Positions 24,762-36,212 of a stretch of DNA of 64,000 bases are shown here, piece by piece. This stretch comes from Gammaproteobacteria bacterium. Its GTDB lineage: Bacteria; Pseudomonadota; Gammaproteobacteria; Pseudomonadales; Halieaceae. How positions within the stretch are numbered: position 1 is the first letter of the stretch; each line of letters opens with the position of its first letter. The position numbers and the translations under genes were made by a program. Location of the stretch: the NCBI GenBank assembly GCA_030427085.1, contig JAUHXH010000002.1, positions 496,001-560,000 on the forward strand. The letters are read 5' to 3'. The notes beneath the pieces are model-generated. The model saw only the letters and a program-made list of their open reading frames with translations, was not told where the DNA came from and did not search any database.

Positions 24762-25940
24762 CTACCGAGCCAGTGCGCGTAATAACTCAATCAAACGCGA
24801 CTGCGCCCCCGTGGGTAACCAGTCCTGACGCAGAGTCAGTCCAATGTCACGCCCCGTGCCCTGCAATGCCAGAGGGCACACCGCCAGCAGTCCCGCCGTC
24901 ACTTCCAGGTCGACCTGACGAGCCGGCAACAAAGCCGCACGATCGCTTGCCAGCAGCAGGCCGCGGGTGGCAACCAGTGAACTGCATTCGATCACATGTT
25001 CGGGCGGTTCAAGGCCCTCCCGGTGGAAAAAGTCCGCAAAGGCCTTTCGCGCCGGGGTTTGCTCACGCGGTGCGATCCACTCCAGTTTCTGAAGTCGCTG
25101 TGCGCTGACACGACGCTTGCCTGACAGCCAGTGACCAGATCGAACCACGATGTTGAGTGGCGCGGTGAGCAGACTTTCCTGTACCACATCGGGGCTGGGA
25201 GCGGGGTGGCGCAGGGCGCCGACGATTACGTCGATCTGCCCGTGGAGCAGGGCATGGAGTTGTTCGTCGTAGGGGCCGTCGACAATGCGCACGACGGAAT
25301 CGGGGCGTTCCTTGAGAAGTTCACTCACCGCGCGCGGCACCAGTTCCGAGCGGGACCAGGGCAGGGCGCCGATGGCGACACTGCCTGAGCCTGTCCCCTG
25401 ATATTCGTTGATGGCGGCCTCTCCCTGCGCCAGCTCGGCAAAATACAAGCCGGCCTGGCGGGCCATTTGCCGCGCCAGCCAGCTTGGGTCCACACCGGTG
25501 GGTGAGCGCTGAAACAAGGGCTGGGCACACAGGGCTTGCAGGGTTTTAACGGCCCGGTGCACCGTGGGCTGGGTCAGTGACAGCCGCTGGGCAGCGCGGC
25601 TGTAGCTGCCGCTATCCGCCACGGCAATCAGGGCCTTTAGCTGGCTGTGGGTTAATGCCCGCACTTTGGCGCCGGGGCTGCCGGATTCGTGCCCCATCGC
25701 CCGGTCGATGGCATCGAGATAGCGTTGGGCACGGTCCACGCGATTGAGGAATAGCTCGCCGCAGTCATTCACCTGCATGCCCGTGCTGGTGCGTGTAAAC
25801 AAGCTGGCGCCAAGGTCCTGTTCCAGCCGGGCAATGCCCTGGGTTACGGCGGATTGGGACAGGTGCACGAGCAGTGCTGCTCGACTGACCGAACCGTGTT
25901 CCCGCACCGCGAGAGCGGCTTGCAAGTGGCGAATATTCAT
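24762..25940 (-). CDS. LysR-family regulator with two helix-turn-helix domains, candidate LigR
   Basis: A 392-residue LysR-type regulator, about 90 residues longer than usual. Two LysR DNA-binding domains are visible: residues 3-62 (SRAALLVHLSQSAVTQGIARLEQDLG) and 98-157 (SRAAQRLSLTQPTVHRAVKTLQ). Each is followed by family-typical sequence, the second leading into the substrate-binding domain (GSVAIGALPWS..., LNIVVRSGH). It is divergent from ligK at the head of the protocatechuate 4,5-cleavage operon, 125 bp away. LysR-type activators (LigR) control these genes in Sphingobium, so this is the likely pathway activator, sensing protocatechuate or a ring-cleavage product. Confidence 0.9.
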   Translation of the reverse strand: MNIRHLQAALAVREHGSVSRAALLVHLSQSAVTQGIARLEQDLGASLFTRTSTGMQVNDCGELFLNRVDRAQRYLDAIDRAMGHESGSPGAKVRALTHSQLKALIAVADSGSYSRAAQRLSLTQPTVHRAVKTLQALCAQPLFQRSPTGVDPSWLARQMARQAGLYFAELAQGEAAINEYQGTGSGSVAIGALPWSRSELVPRAVSELLKERPDSVVRIVDGPYDEQLHALLHGQIDVIVGALRHPAPSPDVVQESLLTAPLNIVVRSGHWLSGKRRVSAQRLQKLEWIAPREQTPARKAFADFFHREGLEPPEHVIECSSLVATRGLLLASDRAALLPARQVDLEVTAGLLAVCPLALQGTGRDIGLTLRQDWLPTGAQSRLIELLRALAR

Positions 25941-26065
25941 CGATTTGACCTTGTGCTTTTCAGATCGATATAGAAAAAACTAATACCTTATAACAGCTTT
26001 CCCGTTGGCCTGGAAACGCTTCCCTGACGATACTTCACCGGCAAATCTATTGAGGAGTAGGCAAC

Positions 26066-26752
26066 ATGCCTGTGTGCATAACCGGTATCGAGCGCGTCGA
26101 GGCTTCCGTGGTCGACCAGTTCCAGGGTGCCGAAGTGGCGACCATCCACGAGGCGCAGGGGCGCAAGGGTTTGATGGCGTCCTACATGCGGCCCATCTAT
26201 CGGCCGGCGCAGATAGCCGGCCCCGCCATCACTTGCCAGGTGGCGCCCGGCGACAACTGGATGCTGCACGTGGCCGTGGAGCAGTGCCAACCGGGCGATG
26301 TGCTCGTCGTGACACCCACCAGTCCTTGTGAGGACGGTTATTTTGGCGACCTGTTGGCTACCTCACTCAAGGCGCGCGGCGTTCGCGGCCTGATTATCGA
26401 TGCCGGCGTGCGTGATATCGCCACGCTGACCGAAATGGGCTTTCCCGTGTGGTCGAAAGCCGTGTTTGCCCAGGGCACCGTGAAGGAAACGCTGGGCAAC
26501 GTTAATGTGCCGGTGGTCTGTGCCGGAGCGCTGGTCAATGCCGGTGATCTGATTGTGGCCGACGACGACGGCGTGGTAGTGGTGGCGCGCGAGGAAGCGG
26601 CGGGCGTGCATGAAAAAGCCCAGCAGAGGCTCGCTAATGAAGCCAGCAAACGGGAACGCCTGGCCAGCGGGGAGCTGGGCCTGGACATCTACAACATGCG
26701 CGAACGACTGGCGGCGGAAGGGTTCCGCTATGTGTCGGCGGACGAGGCCTGA
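26066..26752 (+). CDS. ligK: 4-carboxy-4-hydroxy-2-oxoadipate / 4-hydroxy-4-methyl-2-oxoglutarate aldolase
   Basis: A 228-residue class II pyruvate aldolase of the RraA-like fold, the last step of protocatechuate 4,5-cleavage: it splits 4-carboxy-4-hydroxy-2-oxoadipate into pyruvate and oxaloacetate. The active-site segment [10 protein letters not shown] holds the Arg-Asp pair used for pyruvate and metal binding. VVVVAREEA and the C-terminal [22 protein letters not shown] are typical of LigK/GalC/ProA. TTGAGGAG precedes the start by 14 nt. It is first in an operon whose other members supply its substrate. Confidence 0.95.
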   Translation: MPVCITGIERVEASVVDQFQGAEVATIHEAQGRKGLMASYMRPIYRPAQIAGPAITCQVAPGDNWMLHVAVEQCQPGDVLVVTPTSPCEDGYFGDLLATSLKARGVRGLIIDAGVRDIATLTEMGFPVWSKAVFAQGTVKETLGNVNVPVVCAGALVNAGDLIVADDDGVVVVAREEAAGVHEKAQQRLANEASKRERLASGELGLDIYNMRERLAAEGFRYVSADEA

Positions 26753-26766
26753 GCGGCACTTACACC

Positions 26767-27864
26767 ATGCAAAAAGCCATTCCCTGTAGCATTTTTCGTG
26801 GCGGTACCTCGCGTGGATTGTACTTCCACGCGGCGGATCTGCCCGCGGACCCCGCCACGCGGGATGCCGTTTTACTGGCGGCGATGGGCTCTCCGGATGC
26901 ACGGCAGATCGACGGACTCGGTGGTGCGCACCCGCTCACCAGCAAGGTGGCGGTAGTCAGCCGGTCGGAGCACGAAGGTATCGATGTTGACTATCTGTTT
27001 CTGCAGGTAGTGGTCGACAAAGCGGAAGCCAGTGACGCGCAAAACTGCGGCAACATTCTGGCGGGCGTGGCCCCCTTCGCCATCGAGTCAGGCCTGGTAA
27101 AGGCGGCAGATGGCTATACGGACGTTGCCATTCGCATGGTCAACACCGGGTCCACCGCCATAGCGCGCGTCGAAACCCCGGGCGGAATAGTCAATTATCA
27201 GGGACAGACCCCAATTGATGGTGTGCCGGGCACGGCTGCGCCACTCCCGATTGCCTTTCAGGACATTGCCGGCTCCAGCTGTGGCGCGCTGCTGCCCACG
27301 GGGGAAGTGGTTGACACTATCGACGGCGTGGAACTCACCTGCATCGACAACGGCATGCCGGTGGTAATCCTGCGCGCGTCAGACTTCGGACTCAGCGGTC
27401 AGGAAAGTCCGGCAGAGTTAGAGGCCAATGATGCACTCAAGGCCCGTGTGGAAGCCTTGCGACTGATCGCCGGCGAGCGCATGAATCTGGGCGACGTCAC
27501 CGCGAAGACCGTGCCCAAAATGTGCCTGGTTTCCCCGCCCGCCAATGGCGGGGACGTATCCACCCGCACCTTCATTCCCCACCGTGTGCACGAGGCGATT
27601 GGCGTGCTGGGCTCGGTCAGTGTGGCCACCGCCTGTGCCCTGCCGGGGTCGGTGGTGCACAGTGTTTGTGATACCGCTTTGTCACCGGGCCATAATACGG
27701 TGGACGTTGAGCATCCCACCGGGTTTTTTACCGTGGAAATTGAACTGGATGGCGAGCGTGAATTTCCCGCAGCGATGACGCGTGTTGCCCTGCTGCGCAC
27801 CGCTCGTCTGTTGATGCGCGGTGAAGTAATGGTGCCAGAGGAAGTTTTCGGGGGTGCTGCATGA
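26767..27864 (+). CDS. galD: 4-oxalomesaconate tautomerase
   Basis: A 365-residue PrpF/diaminopimelate-epimerase-fold isomerase corresponding to GalD/LigU. It interconverts tautomers of 4-oxalomesaconate in the protocatechuate/gallate route. The N-terminal CSIFRGGTSRGLYF is the family signature. IDGLGGAHPLTSKVAVVS lies near residues 49-66, with a catalytic Cys candidate in QNCGN near 98. The length matches characterised GalD. It lies 14 nt after ligK and overlaps the next gene by 4 nt (ATGA). Confidence 0.93.
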   Translation: MQKAIPCSIFRGGTSRGLYFHAADLPADPATRDAVLLAAMGSPDARQIDGLGGAHPLTSKVAVVSRSEHEGIDVDYLFLQVVVDKAEASDAQNCGNILAGVAPFAIESGLVKAADGYTDVAIRMVNTGSTAIARVETPGGIVNYQGQTPIDGVPGTAAPLPIAFQDIAGSSCGALLPTGEVVDTIDGVELTCIDNGMPVVILRASDFGLSGQESPAELEANDALKARVEALRLIAGERMNLGDVTAKTVPKMCLVSPPANGGDVSTRTFIPHRVHEAIGVLGSVSVATACALPGSVVHSVCDTALSPGHNTVDVEHPTGFFTVEIELDGEREFPAAMTRVALLRTARLLMRGEVMVPEEVFGGAA

Positions 27865-28784
27865 GCATCGATCGGGTTTGTTTGTTGGGACTGGGGGAAG
27901 TCGGCGCGATTCTCGCGGACGATCTTCTGGCTAACACCGAGGCGGAAGTCACCATCTGGGACCGAGATTTCGATTCCCCGGGTAGTGCCGCTTATCAGCA
28001 TTTACACAAAATCAGTAACAACCCGCGCGTTCATCAGGCGGCCAGCGCCGAACAGCTGGTGGTGGATGGCGCAGTGGTGCTGTCGGTAGTTACGGCGGAT
28101 GAAGCGCTCAATGCGGCGCGCCCGGTTCTGGCTGGTTTACCGCCCGGCGCCTGGTTTGTCGATTTAAATTCAGTCTCACCGGGCACCAAGCAGCAACTGG
28201 CTGAGCAGGTAAATGCGGTGGGCGCACGTTTTGTTGAGGCCGCCGTGATGTCGCCTATCAATCCCTTGCGAAGTGCTTCCCCGATTCTGCTGGCAGGGCC
28301 GCATGCGGCGGATTTTGAACCCGTTGGCAAAGCACTGGGTTTTATCGGCATGCAGGCCATCGCCGAGTCCTACGGCACTGCCGCCGCCACCAAGATGTGT
28401 CGCAGTGTGATCGTGAAGGGCATGGAGGCGCTGGTCAGTGAGTCGTTGTTGGCAGCGCGCCACTACGGTGTGGACGAAGCGGTACTGGCATCGCTGCAAA
28501 ATCTGTTTCCGCGACCGGACTGGCCGGATCACGCTCGCTATCTCATTTCCCGCACCCTGATGCACGGTACACGCCGCGCATCGGAAATGCGCGAGGTGGC
28601 AAAAACCGTTGAGGAAGCGGGGCTGAACGCCTGGATGAGCGAAGCCTGTGTTTCGCGCCAGGACTGGGCGCCACAATTTTCCGCCCTTCTGGGTGAGGAA
28701 TCCCTCGACGGCTTGCTGGATGCCATGCGCGCGCAAATCCGCAGCGCAGAACCTGGACAGGAAAGGAGTAATTCTACGCCATGA
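27861..28784 (+). CDS. NAD(P)-dependent dehydrogenase with DUF1932 domain
   Basis: A 307-residue protein of the 6-phosphogluconate/3-hydroxyisobutyrate dehydrogenase superfamily. The N-terminal Rossmann domain starts VCLLGLGEVGAILADDL (GxGxxG variant). FVEAAVMSPINPLRSASPILLAGP is the central conserved segment, and the C-terminal half from about residue 190 is the DUF1932 helical domain (CRSVIVKGMEALVSESLLAARHYGV). It overlaps galD and ligJ by 4 nt at each end, so it is a firm operon member, yet no step of the established 4,5-cleavage pathway needs it. It may salvage a reduced or misrouted intermediate. Function unknown. Confidence 0.9.
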   Translation: MSIDRVCLLGLGEVGAILADDLLANTEAEVTIWDRDFDSPGSAAYQHLHKISNNPRVHQAASAEQLVVDGAVVLSVVTADEALNAARPVLAGLPPGAWFVDLNSVSPGTKQQLAEQVNAVGARFVEAAVMSPINPLRSASPILLAGPHAADFEPVGKALGFIGMQAIAESYGTAAATKMCRSVIVKGMEALVSESLLAARHYGVDEAVLASLQNLFPRPDWPDHARYLISRTLMHGTRRASEMREVAKTVEEAGLNAWMSEACVSRQDWAPQFSALLGEESLDGLLDAMRAQIRSAEPGQERSNSTP

Positions 28785-29800
28785 TCATCGATTGCCACGG
28801 GCACTACACCACCGCACCCGAACCCCATCAGGTGTTCCGCAAAGCACAGCTGGAAGCCTTCGAGAAAGGCACCGCGCTGCCAAGCGTACCGTCTATCAGC
28901 GACGATGAAATTCGCGAAAGCGTGGAGCAGAATCAGTTGCGACTGCTGCGCGAGCGCGGCGCCGATATGACCATCTTTTCGCCGCGAGCTTCCGCGATGG
29001 CACACCATCAGGGCGACGAGGCGGTGTCACAACAGTGGACGCGCGCCTGTAACGACCTGATCGCTCGTGTGGTAGCGCTGTATCCGGAGCAATTTATCGG
29101 CGTTTGCCAGTTACCCCAGTCGCCGGGCGTGCCTATCGCCAATTCGGTGGCGGAGTTGGAGCGCAGTGTTACCGAGTTAGGCTTTGTAGGCTGCAACCTG
29201 AATCCCGACCCGTCCGGCGGCCATTGGACCTCGCTGCCCTTGACCGACAAAAGCTGGTATCCCTTCTTCGAGAAGATGGTGGAGCTGGATGTACCGGCGA
29301 TGATTCATGTGTCGGGCTCCTGCAACAGCAATTTCCATGCAACCGGCGCGCACTATATCAACGCCGACACCACGGCTTTCATGCAGTTTCTGCAGGGCGA
29401 CCTGTTCCGCGATTTTCCTACGCTGCGCTTTATCATCCCTCACGGGGGTGGCGCGGTGCCCTACCATTGGGGGCGTTATCGCGGGTTGGCAGATATGCTG
29501 GGTCAGCCCCCGCTGGCTGAGCACGTGATGAAGAACGTATTTTTTGATACCTGCGTGTACCATCAACCGGGTATCGACCTGCTGTTCCGCGTGATCGACA
29601 TCGACAACATTCTGTTTGGTTCCGAAATGGTTGGCGCCGTGCGCGGCATTGATCCGGAGACGGGCAACTACTTTGACGATACCAAACGTTACGTGGACGC
29701 ACTGCAATTGAGTACTGAGGAGCGCTACAAGGTGTATGAAGGCAACGCGCGACGCGTGTATCCGCGACTGGACCAGCAACTGAAGGCGCGTGGCCTGTGA
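28781..29800 (+). CDS. ligJ: 4-oxalomesaconate hydratase
   Basis: A 339-residue amidohydrolase-superfamily enzyme of the LigJ type, which hydrates 4-oxalomesaconate to 4-carboxy-4-hydroxy-2-oxoadipate. MIIDCHGHYTT supplies the first metal-binding His pair at residues 6 and 8. IHVSGSC, IPHGGGAVPYHWGRY and LFGSEMVGAVRGIDPETG are the later metal and substrate segments, all present in Sphingobium LigJ. The length equals the characterised enzyme. It is unrelated to the LmbE-type GalB hydratase. Four-base overlaps on both sides place it inside the operon. Confidence 0.93.
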   Translation: MIIDCHGHYTTAPEPHQVFRKAQLEAFEKGTALPSVPSISDDEIRESVEQNQLRLLRERGADMTIFSPRASAMAHHQGDEAVSQQWTRACNDLIARVVALYPEQFIGVCQLPQSPGVPIANSVAELERSVTELGFVGCNLNPDPSGGHWTSLPLTDKSWYPFFEKMVELDVPAMIHVSGSCNSNFHATGAHYINADTTAFMQFLQGDLFRDFPTLRFIIPHGGGAVPYHWGRYRGLADMLGQPPLAEHVMKNVFFDTCVYHQPGIDLLFRVIDIDNILFGSEMVGAVRGIDPETGNYFDDTKRYVDALQLSTEERYKVYEGNARRVYPRLDQQLKARGL

Positions 29801-30700
29801 CAACGTTCAGTCCCGATCCCGACTGGCTGCACTGGCACCAGAGTCCAGGCGTGCCGGCTTATAAGCCACCGGCCGGCGCCGTGGATGCCCATTGCCACGT
29901 GTTCGGTCCGGGTGCGCAATTCCCCTTCGCACCGGAACGCAAATACACGCCCTGCGATGCCTCCGCCGAACAACTGTTTCAACTGCGCGATCATCTGGGC
30001 TTCAGCCGCAATGTCATCGTGCAGGCCACTTGCCACGGCGCCGACAACCGCGCCCTGGTAGATGCCTTGCAGCGCTCTGATGGACTGGCCAGGGGCGTCG
30101 CCACAGTGCGCCCCGATGTCAGTGACGAAGAGCTGCAACTGCTACAAGCCGCCGGCGTGCGTGGCGTTCGCTTCAACTTCGTGCGCCGCCTGGTGGATGC
30201 TTTGCCCTTCGACGGCTTGCAGCGTGTGGCCGAACGCGTGAGCCAGTTGGGTTGGCACATCGTGATCTACTTCGAAGCTGACGACCTGCCGGATCTATAC
30301 AACTTCTTCGCCGAGTTGCCGGCCACTTTGGTGGTCGATCACATGGGGCGACCGGATGTGACGCAGCCCGTGAGTGGCCCGGGCTTCCAGCGCTTTCTCA
30401 AACTGCTGGCGGAGAACGGCAACATCTGGTCCAAGGTGAGTTGTCCTGAGCGCCTGTCGGTGTCTGGCCCGTCCACTTACGACGACGTTGTGCCTTTCGC
30501 GCGCGAGGTGGTGGAGTCCTTCCCCGACCGCGTGCTGTGGGGCACCGACTGGCCCCACCCGAACATGAAGAGTCACATGCCCGACGATGCGCACCTGGTG
30601 GATATGATCCCGCGCATTGCAGTCACTGATGAATTGCGCCACAAACTGCTGGTGGCAAACCCAATGCGCCTGTACTGGCCGGAACAATGGGAGGACAACC

Positions 30701-30714
<14 letters not shown>
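29797..30714 (+). CDS. ligI: 2-pyrone-4,6-dicarboxylate lactonase
   Basis: A 305-residue amidohydrolase-fold lactonase that opens 2-pyrone-4,6-dicarboxylate to 4-oxalomesaconate. VDAHCHVFGPGAQFPFAPERKY near residue 29 carries the first active-site His pair. HLGFSRNVIVQATCHG, GVRFNFVRRLVD, VVDHMGRPDV and LWGTDWPHPNM are all conserved with LigI. The start is GTG at 29797, overlapping ligJ by 4 nt. The 3' end overlaps ligA by 14 nt. Confidence 0.95.
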
Positions 30715-31931
<1,217 letters not shown>

Positions 31932-31943
31932 GAGGCAATGACG

Positions 31944-32888
31944 ATGAAAGTTCTGCTCTCGGGCCCGGGTGCCTTTGGTATCAAACACCTGGATGGCATC
32001 AAGCAAATCGACGGTGTTGAAGTGGTCTCACTGGTGGGGCGCACGCTGGAAAAAACAGAAGCCGTGGCGCGAGATTATGGCATCGGGCATGTGTCCACCG
32101 ACCTGGAACAAGCACTGGCTGAGACGGAAGCGGAGGCGGTTATTCTGTGCACGCCCACCCAGCAGCACGCCAGCGAAGCCGTCCTGTGCATGAAAGCTGG
32201 CAAGCATGTACAGGTGGAGATCCCCCTGGCAGACAGTTGGGAAGATGCCGAGGCGGTGTTAAAAGCGCAGCAGGAAACCGGCAAGATCTGCATGGTCGGC
32301 CACACGCGTCGCTTCAACCCTTCGCACCAGTGGGTGCACCGTAAGGTGGAGCAGGGCGAGTTGAACCTGCAACAGATGGATGTGCAGACCTACTTTTTCC
32401 GGCGCGAAAATATCAACGCCAAGGGCGAGCCGCGTAGCTGGACCGACCACCTGCTGTGGCATCATGCGGCGCACACAGTAGACTTGTTCGCCTATCAGGC
32501 TGGCTCGCCGGTGGTTGAGGCCAATGCCATTCAGGGGCCAGTTCACCCGCAACTGGGTATCGCCATGGATATGTCGATCCAGATGAAGGCGGCCAACGGG
32601 GCTATCTGTACCCTGTCGCTGTCGTTTAATAACGACGGGCCGCTGGGTACTTTCTTCCGCTACATCTGCGACAAGGGGACGTATATCGCCCGCTACGACG
32701 ATCTGGTCGACGGTCGCGAACAGGCGATTGATGTGTCGACAGTGGATGTGTCGATGAATGGTATCGAACTGCAGGACCGGGAATTTTTTGCCGCCATTGC
32801 CGAAGGTCGGGAACCGAACTCCAGCGTGGCCAGCGTACTGCCGTGCTACGGTGTGCTGCGTGACCTTGAGCGCCAACTCGAATCGTAA
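31944..32888 (+). CDS. ligC: 4-carboxy-2-hydroxymuconate-6-semialdehyde dehydrogenase
   Basis: A 314-residue Gfo/Idh/MocA-family NAD(P) dehydrogenase. It oxidises the hemiacetal of the LigAB product to 2-pyrone-4,6-dicarboxylate, the LigI substrate. VLLSGPGAFGIKHLDGIK is the nucleotide-binding start. VQVEIPLADSW, VGHTRRFNPSHQW, YFFRRENINAKGEPRSWTDH and the C-terminal MNGIELQDREFFAAI all match Sphingobium LigC closely. ATG 31944 is chosen over 31938 because GGAGG at 31931-31935 is then 8 nt away. Confidence 0.95.
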   Translation: MKVLLSGPGAFGIKHLDGIKQIDGVEVVSLVGRTLEKTEAVARDYGIGHVSTDLEQALAETEAEAVILCTPTQQHASEAVLCMKAGKHVQVEIPLADSWEDAEAVLKAQQETGKICMVGHTRRFNPSHQWVHRKVEQGELNLQQMDVQTYFFRRENINAKGEPRSWTDHLLWHHAAHTVDLFAYQAGSPVVEANAIQGPVHPQLGIAMDMSIQMKAANGAICTLSLSFNNDGPLGTFFRYICDKGTYIARYDDLVDGREQAIDVSTVDVSMNGIELQDREFFAAIAEGREPNSSVASVLPCYGVLRDLERQLES

Positions 32889-32915
32889 ACTGCTTGTCCT
32901 GAAGAGCCACTGATC

Positions 32916-33908
32916 ATGGAATCCCGAAATATCGGCACCGCTACTGTCCCGGCCATCGGTCTGGGCTGCATGAATCTAAGTCACGCCTACGGTGTGCCGC
33001 CAGACGAGCGGGACGCGGTGGCTTTACTGCATCGAGCCTTTGAGTTGGGCGTGCGCCATTTTGATACCGCCGCCCTGTATGGCTTTGGCGCCAACGAGAG
33101 CCTTGTTGGCAAAGCGATGAAGTCACTGCGCAGCGAGATTCATCTGGCCAGCAAGTGTGGCATGACCGGCGTAGACGGCAAGCGAGTTATCGATGGGCGG
33201 CCCGAAACGCTGGTAAAAACCATCGACGAATCCCTGCAGCGCCTGCAAACCGATCACATCGATCTTTATTACCTGCACCGTTGGGACAAGACAGTACCCA
33301 TTGAGGACAGTGTCGGCGCGTTGGCAGAAATGGTGTCGGCGGGAAAAATTGGTGGTATCGGTTTGTCGGAAGTATCCGCCAATACGCTACACAAAGCACA
33401 CGCTGTGCATCCGGTTACTGCGGTGCAAACCGAGTACTCACTGTGGACGCGCAATGCGGAGTTGGCCTGTCTGGAAACCTGCCGAGAGTTGGGCGTTGCC
33501 TTCGTCGCCTTCAGTCCACTGGCGCGCGGTTTTCTGGCGGCGCCGATGGACCCCACCGCCTTCGCCGAGCGCGATATTCGTCGCGGTATGCCGCGCTTCC
33601 AGGAGCCGGCCTTCAGTGACAATGCCGCGTTGTACAAAACGTTTGCCTCCCTGAGTGAGAAGGCCGGTGTCAGTACCGGCGAATTGGCGCTGGCCTGGGT
33701 GTTGTCGCGCGGGGAGCATATCGTTGCCATTCCCGGTACGCGTTCGATGGCGCACCTGGAGGAAAATGTTGCCACTCTGGACCTGTCCATTGATGCCAGT
33801 GTATTGGCCGAGGCCGGGGCTTTGATTAATCAAAGCAGCGTCGCCGGCCCGCGTTACCCGGCGGCCACTCAGGTAGAAATAGACACCGAGGAATTTCAGC
33901 CCGCCTGA
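32916..33908 (+). CDS. Aldo/keto reductase
   Basis: A 330-residue NADPH-dependent aldo/keto reductase with a TIM-barrel fold. The catalytic tetrad can be placed in FDTAALYGFG (Asp, Tyr), LASKCG (Lys) and DLYYLHRWD (His). The C-terminal cofactor site is IVAIPGTRSMAHLEEN. It lies 27 nt after ligC and probably belongs to the same transcript; it overlaps the convergent pobR gene by 13 nt. No reductase is required in the core pathway, so it may reduce an aromatic aldehyde or a semialdehyde side product. Confidence 0.92.
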   Translation: MESRNIGTATVPAIGLGCMNLSHAYGVPPDERDAVALLHRAFELGVRHFDTAALYGFGANESLVGKAMKSLRSEIHLASKCGMTGVDGKRVIDGRPETLVKTIDESLQRLQTDHIDLYYLHRWDKTVPIEDSVGALAEMVSAGKIGGIGLSEVSANTLHKAHAVHPVTAVQTEYSLWTRNAELACLETCRELGVAFVAFSPLARGFLAAPMDPTAFAERDIRRGMPRFQEPAFSDNAALYKTFASLSEKAGVSTGELALAWVLSRGEHIVAIPGTRSMAHLEENVATLDLSIDASVLAEAGALINQSSVAGPRYPAATQVEIDTEEFQPA

Positions 33909-34825
33909 GGCGTCAGTCGTTGTTGCTCCGCGCGCTTGCGGTATTGCCCTGCGGTAACTCCCTCGCGCGTTTTGAAAAAGCGCGCGAAATAAGGGTAGTC
34001 GCTAAAGCCCAGGGCGTAGGCAATTTCTTCCACGGAGTGGCGGGTGTACATCAGGCGCCGCCGCGCCTCGGCCATCAGCCGGTCGTTGATTAATTTTTTC
34101 GGCCCTTCCCCTACCGCGCGATGGCACAGCCGGTTGAGTGTGGAGGTAGACATACCCAGCGCCGCAGCGTAATCCGCTACCGCCCAGTGTTCCCGATAAT
34201 GCGCTTCGATCAGGGCGCGAAAGCGCGACAGGGCGCCGTTGTCTTCCTGCCCGACTTCATCTTCAAACGACTGCTGGCGCAATAATCGGTCAAGGGTCAG
34301 CACCACCAGGCGGCTTTGCAGGGCCAATGCGTCTGGCCGGGCAGCGTGGTAATGCGCGTGTTCGACCTCCAGTTCGGCAATGCGCTGCAGAAACTGCTGG
34401 CTCAACCCATCTTCGGCGTACAAGGGCAGGAGTTGTGGGCCCTCGAATAGCAGACTCTCTCTGCCGCCGAAGCCCTGCTGCTGTTCCTGCGCCAATACGG
34501 TATCGGTAATCGACAGTACGTAGCCCTCGCTGGCCGGGCGAAAATGAAAGCCGTGAATACAACCGGCTGGCAGCGTAATTACCCAGCTACCTGTGAGCGA
34601 AAAGTGATCGTCGCTCAGCTGCACTTCCACCTCGCCATCGAGGATGCAAACAACCTGGAACAGATGGTGATGCCGATGGGGTTTAATCACCCAGTCCAGG
34701 TCGCTGCCGCGCGCGGCGATATCCTCAATATGTATAAAGCCGGGCTCGCTATCGATAAAGCGATTTCCGTAAAGGCCATAGAGGGGGACGTTGGTGGCGT
34801 CAGAAACTTGCATGAGTTGGTCCAT
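33896..34825 (-). CDS. pobR: AraC-family regulator, PobR-like
   Basis: A 309-residue AraC-family activator. The N-terminal cupin-type effector domain includes KPHRHHHLFQVVCILDGEVEVQL near residues 48-70. The C-terminal DNA-binding domain has the two helix-turn-helix motifs (VADYAAALGMSTSTLNRLCHRAVG and VEEIAYALGFSDYPYFARFFKTREGVTAGQYRKR). It is divergent from pobA, the usual position of the AraC-type PobR that responds to 4-hydroxybenzoate. The symbol is given from context and resemblance. Confidence 0.87.
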   Translation of the reverse strand: MDQLMQVSDATNVPLYGLYGNRFIDSEPGFIHIEDIAARGSDLDWVIKPHRHHHLFQVVCILDGEVEVQLSDDHFSLTGSWVITLPAGCIHGFHFRPASEGYVLSITDTVLAQEQQQGFGGRESLLFEGPQLLPLYAEDGLSQQFLQRIAELEVEHAHYHAARPDALALQSRLVVLTLDRLLRQQSFEDEVGQEDNGALSRFRALIEAHYREHWAVADYAAALGMSTSTLNRLCHRAVGEGPKKLINDRLMAEARRRLMYTRHSVEEIAYALGFSDYPYFARFFKTREGVTAGQYRKRAEQQRLTPQAG

Positions 34826-34937
34826 TCATCTGCGCATGATGATCGTGTCGATTGTCTTCCCTGCGTGAAAAGTACAATAAAAAGGCAGATAAGTGAATGG
34901 AGTGTGGCATCCCGGACCGAGACAATGCCCGTCATAA

Positions 34938-36170
<1,233 letters not shown>

Positions 36171-36212
36171 GTATCCACGCACAAGCCAATAACCCCGATA
36201 AGAGGCGTTCGT

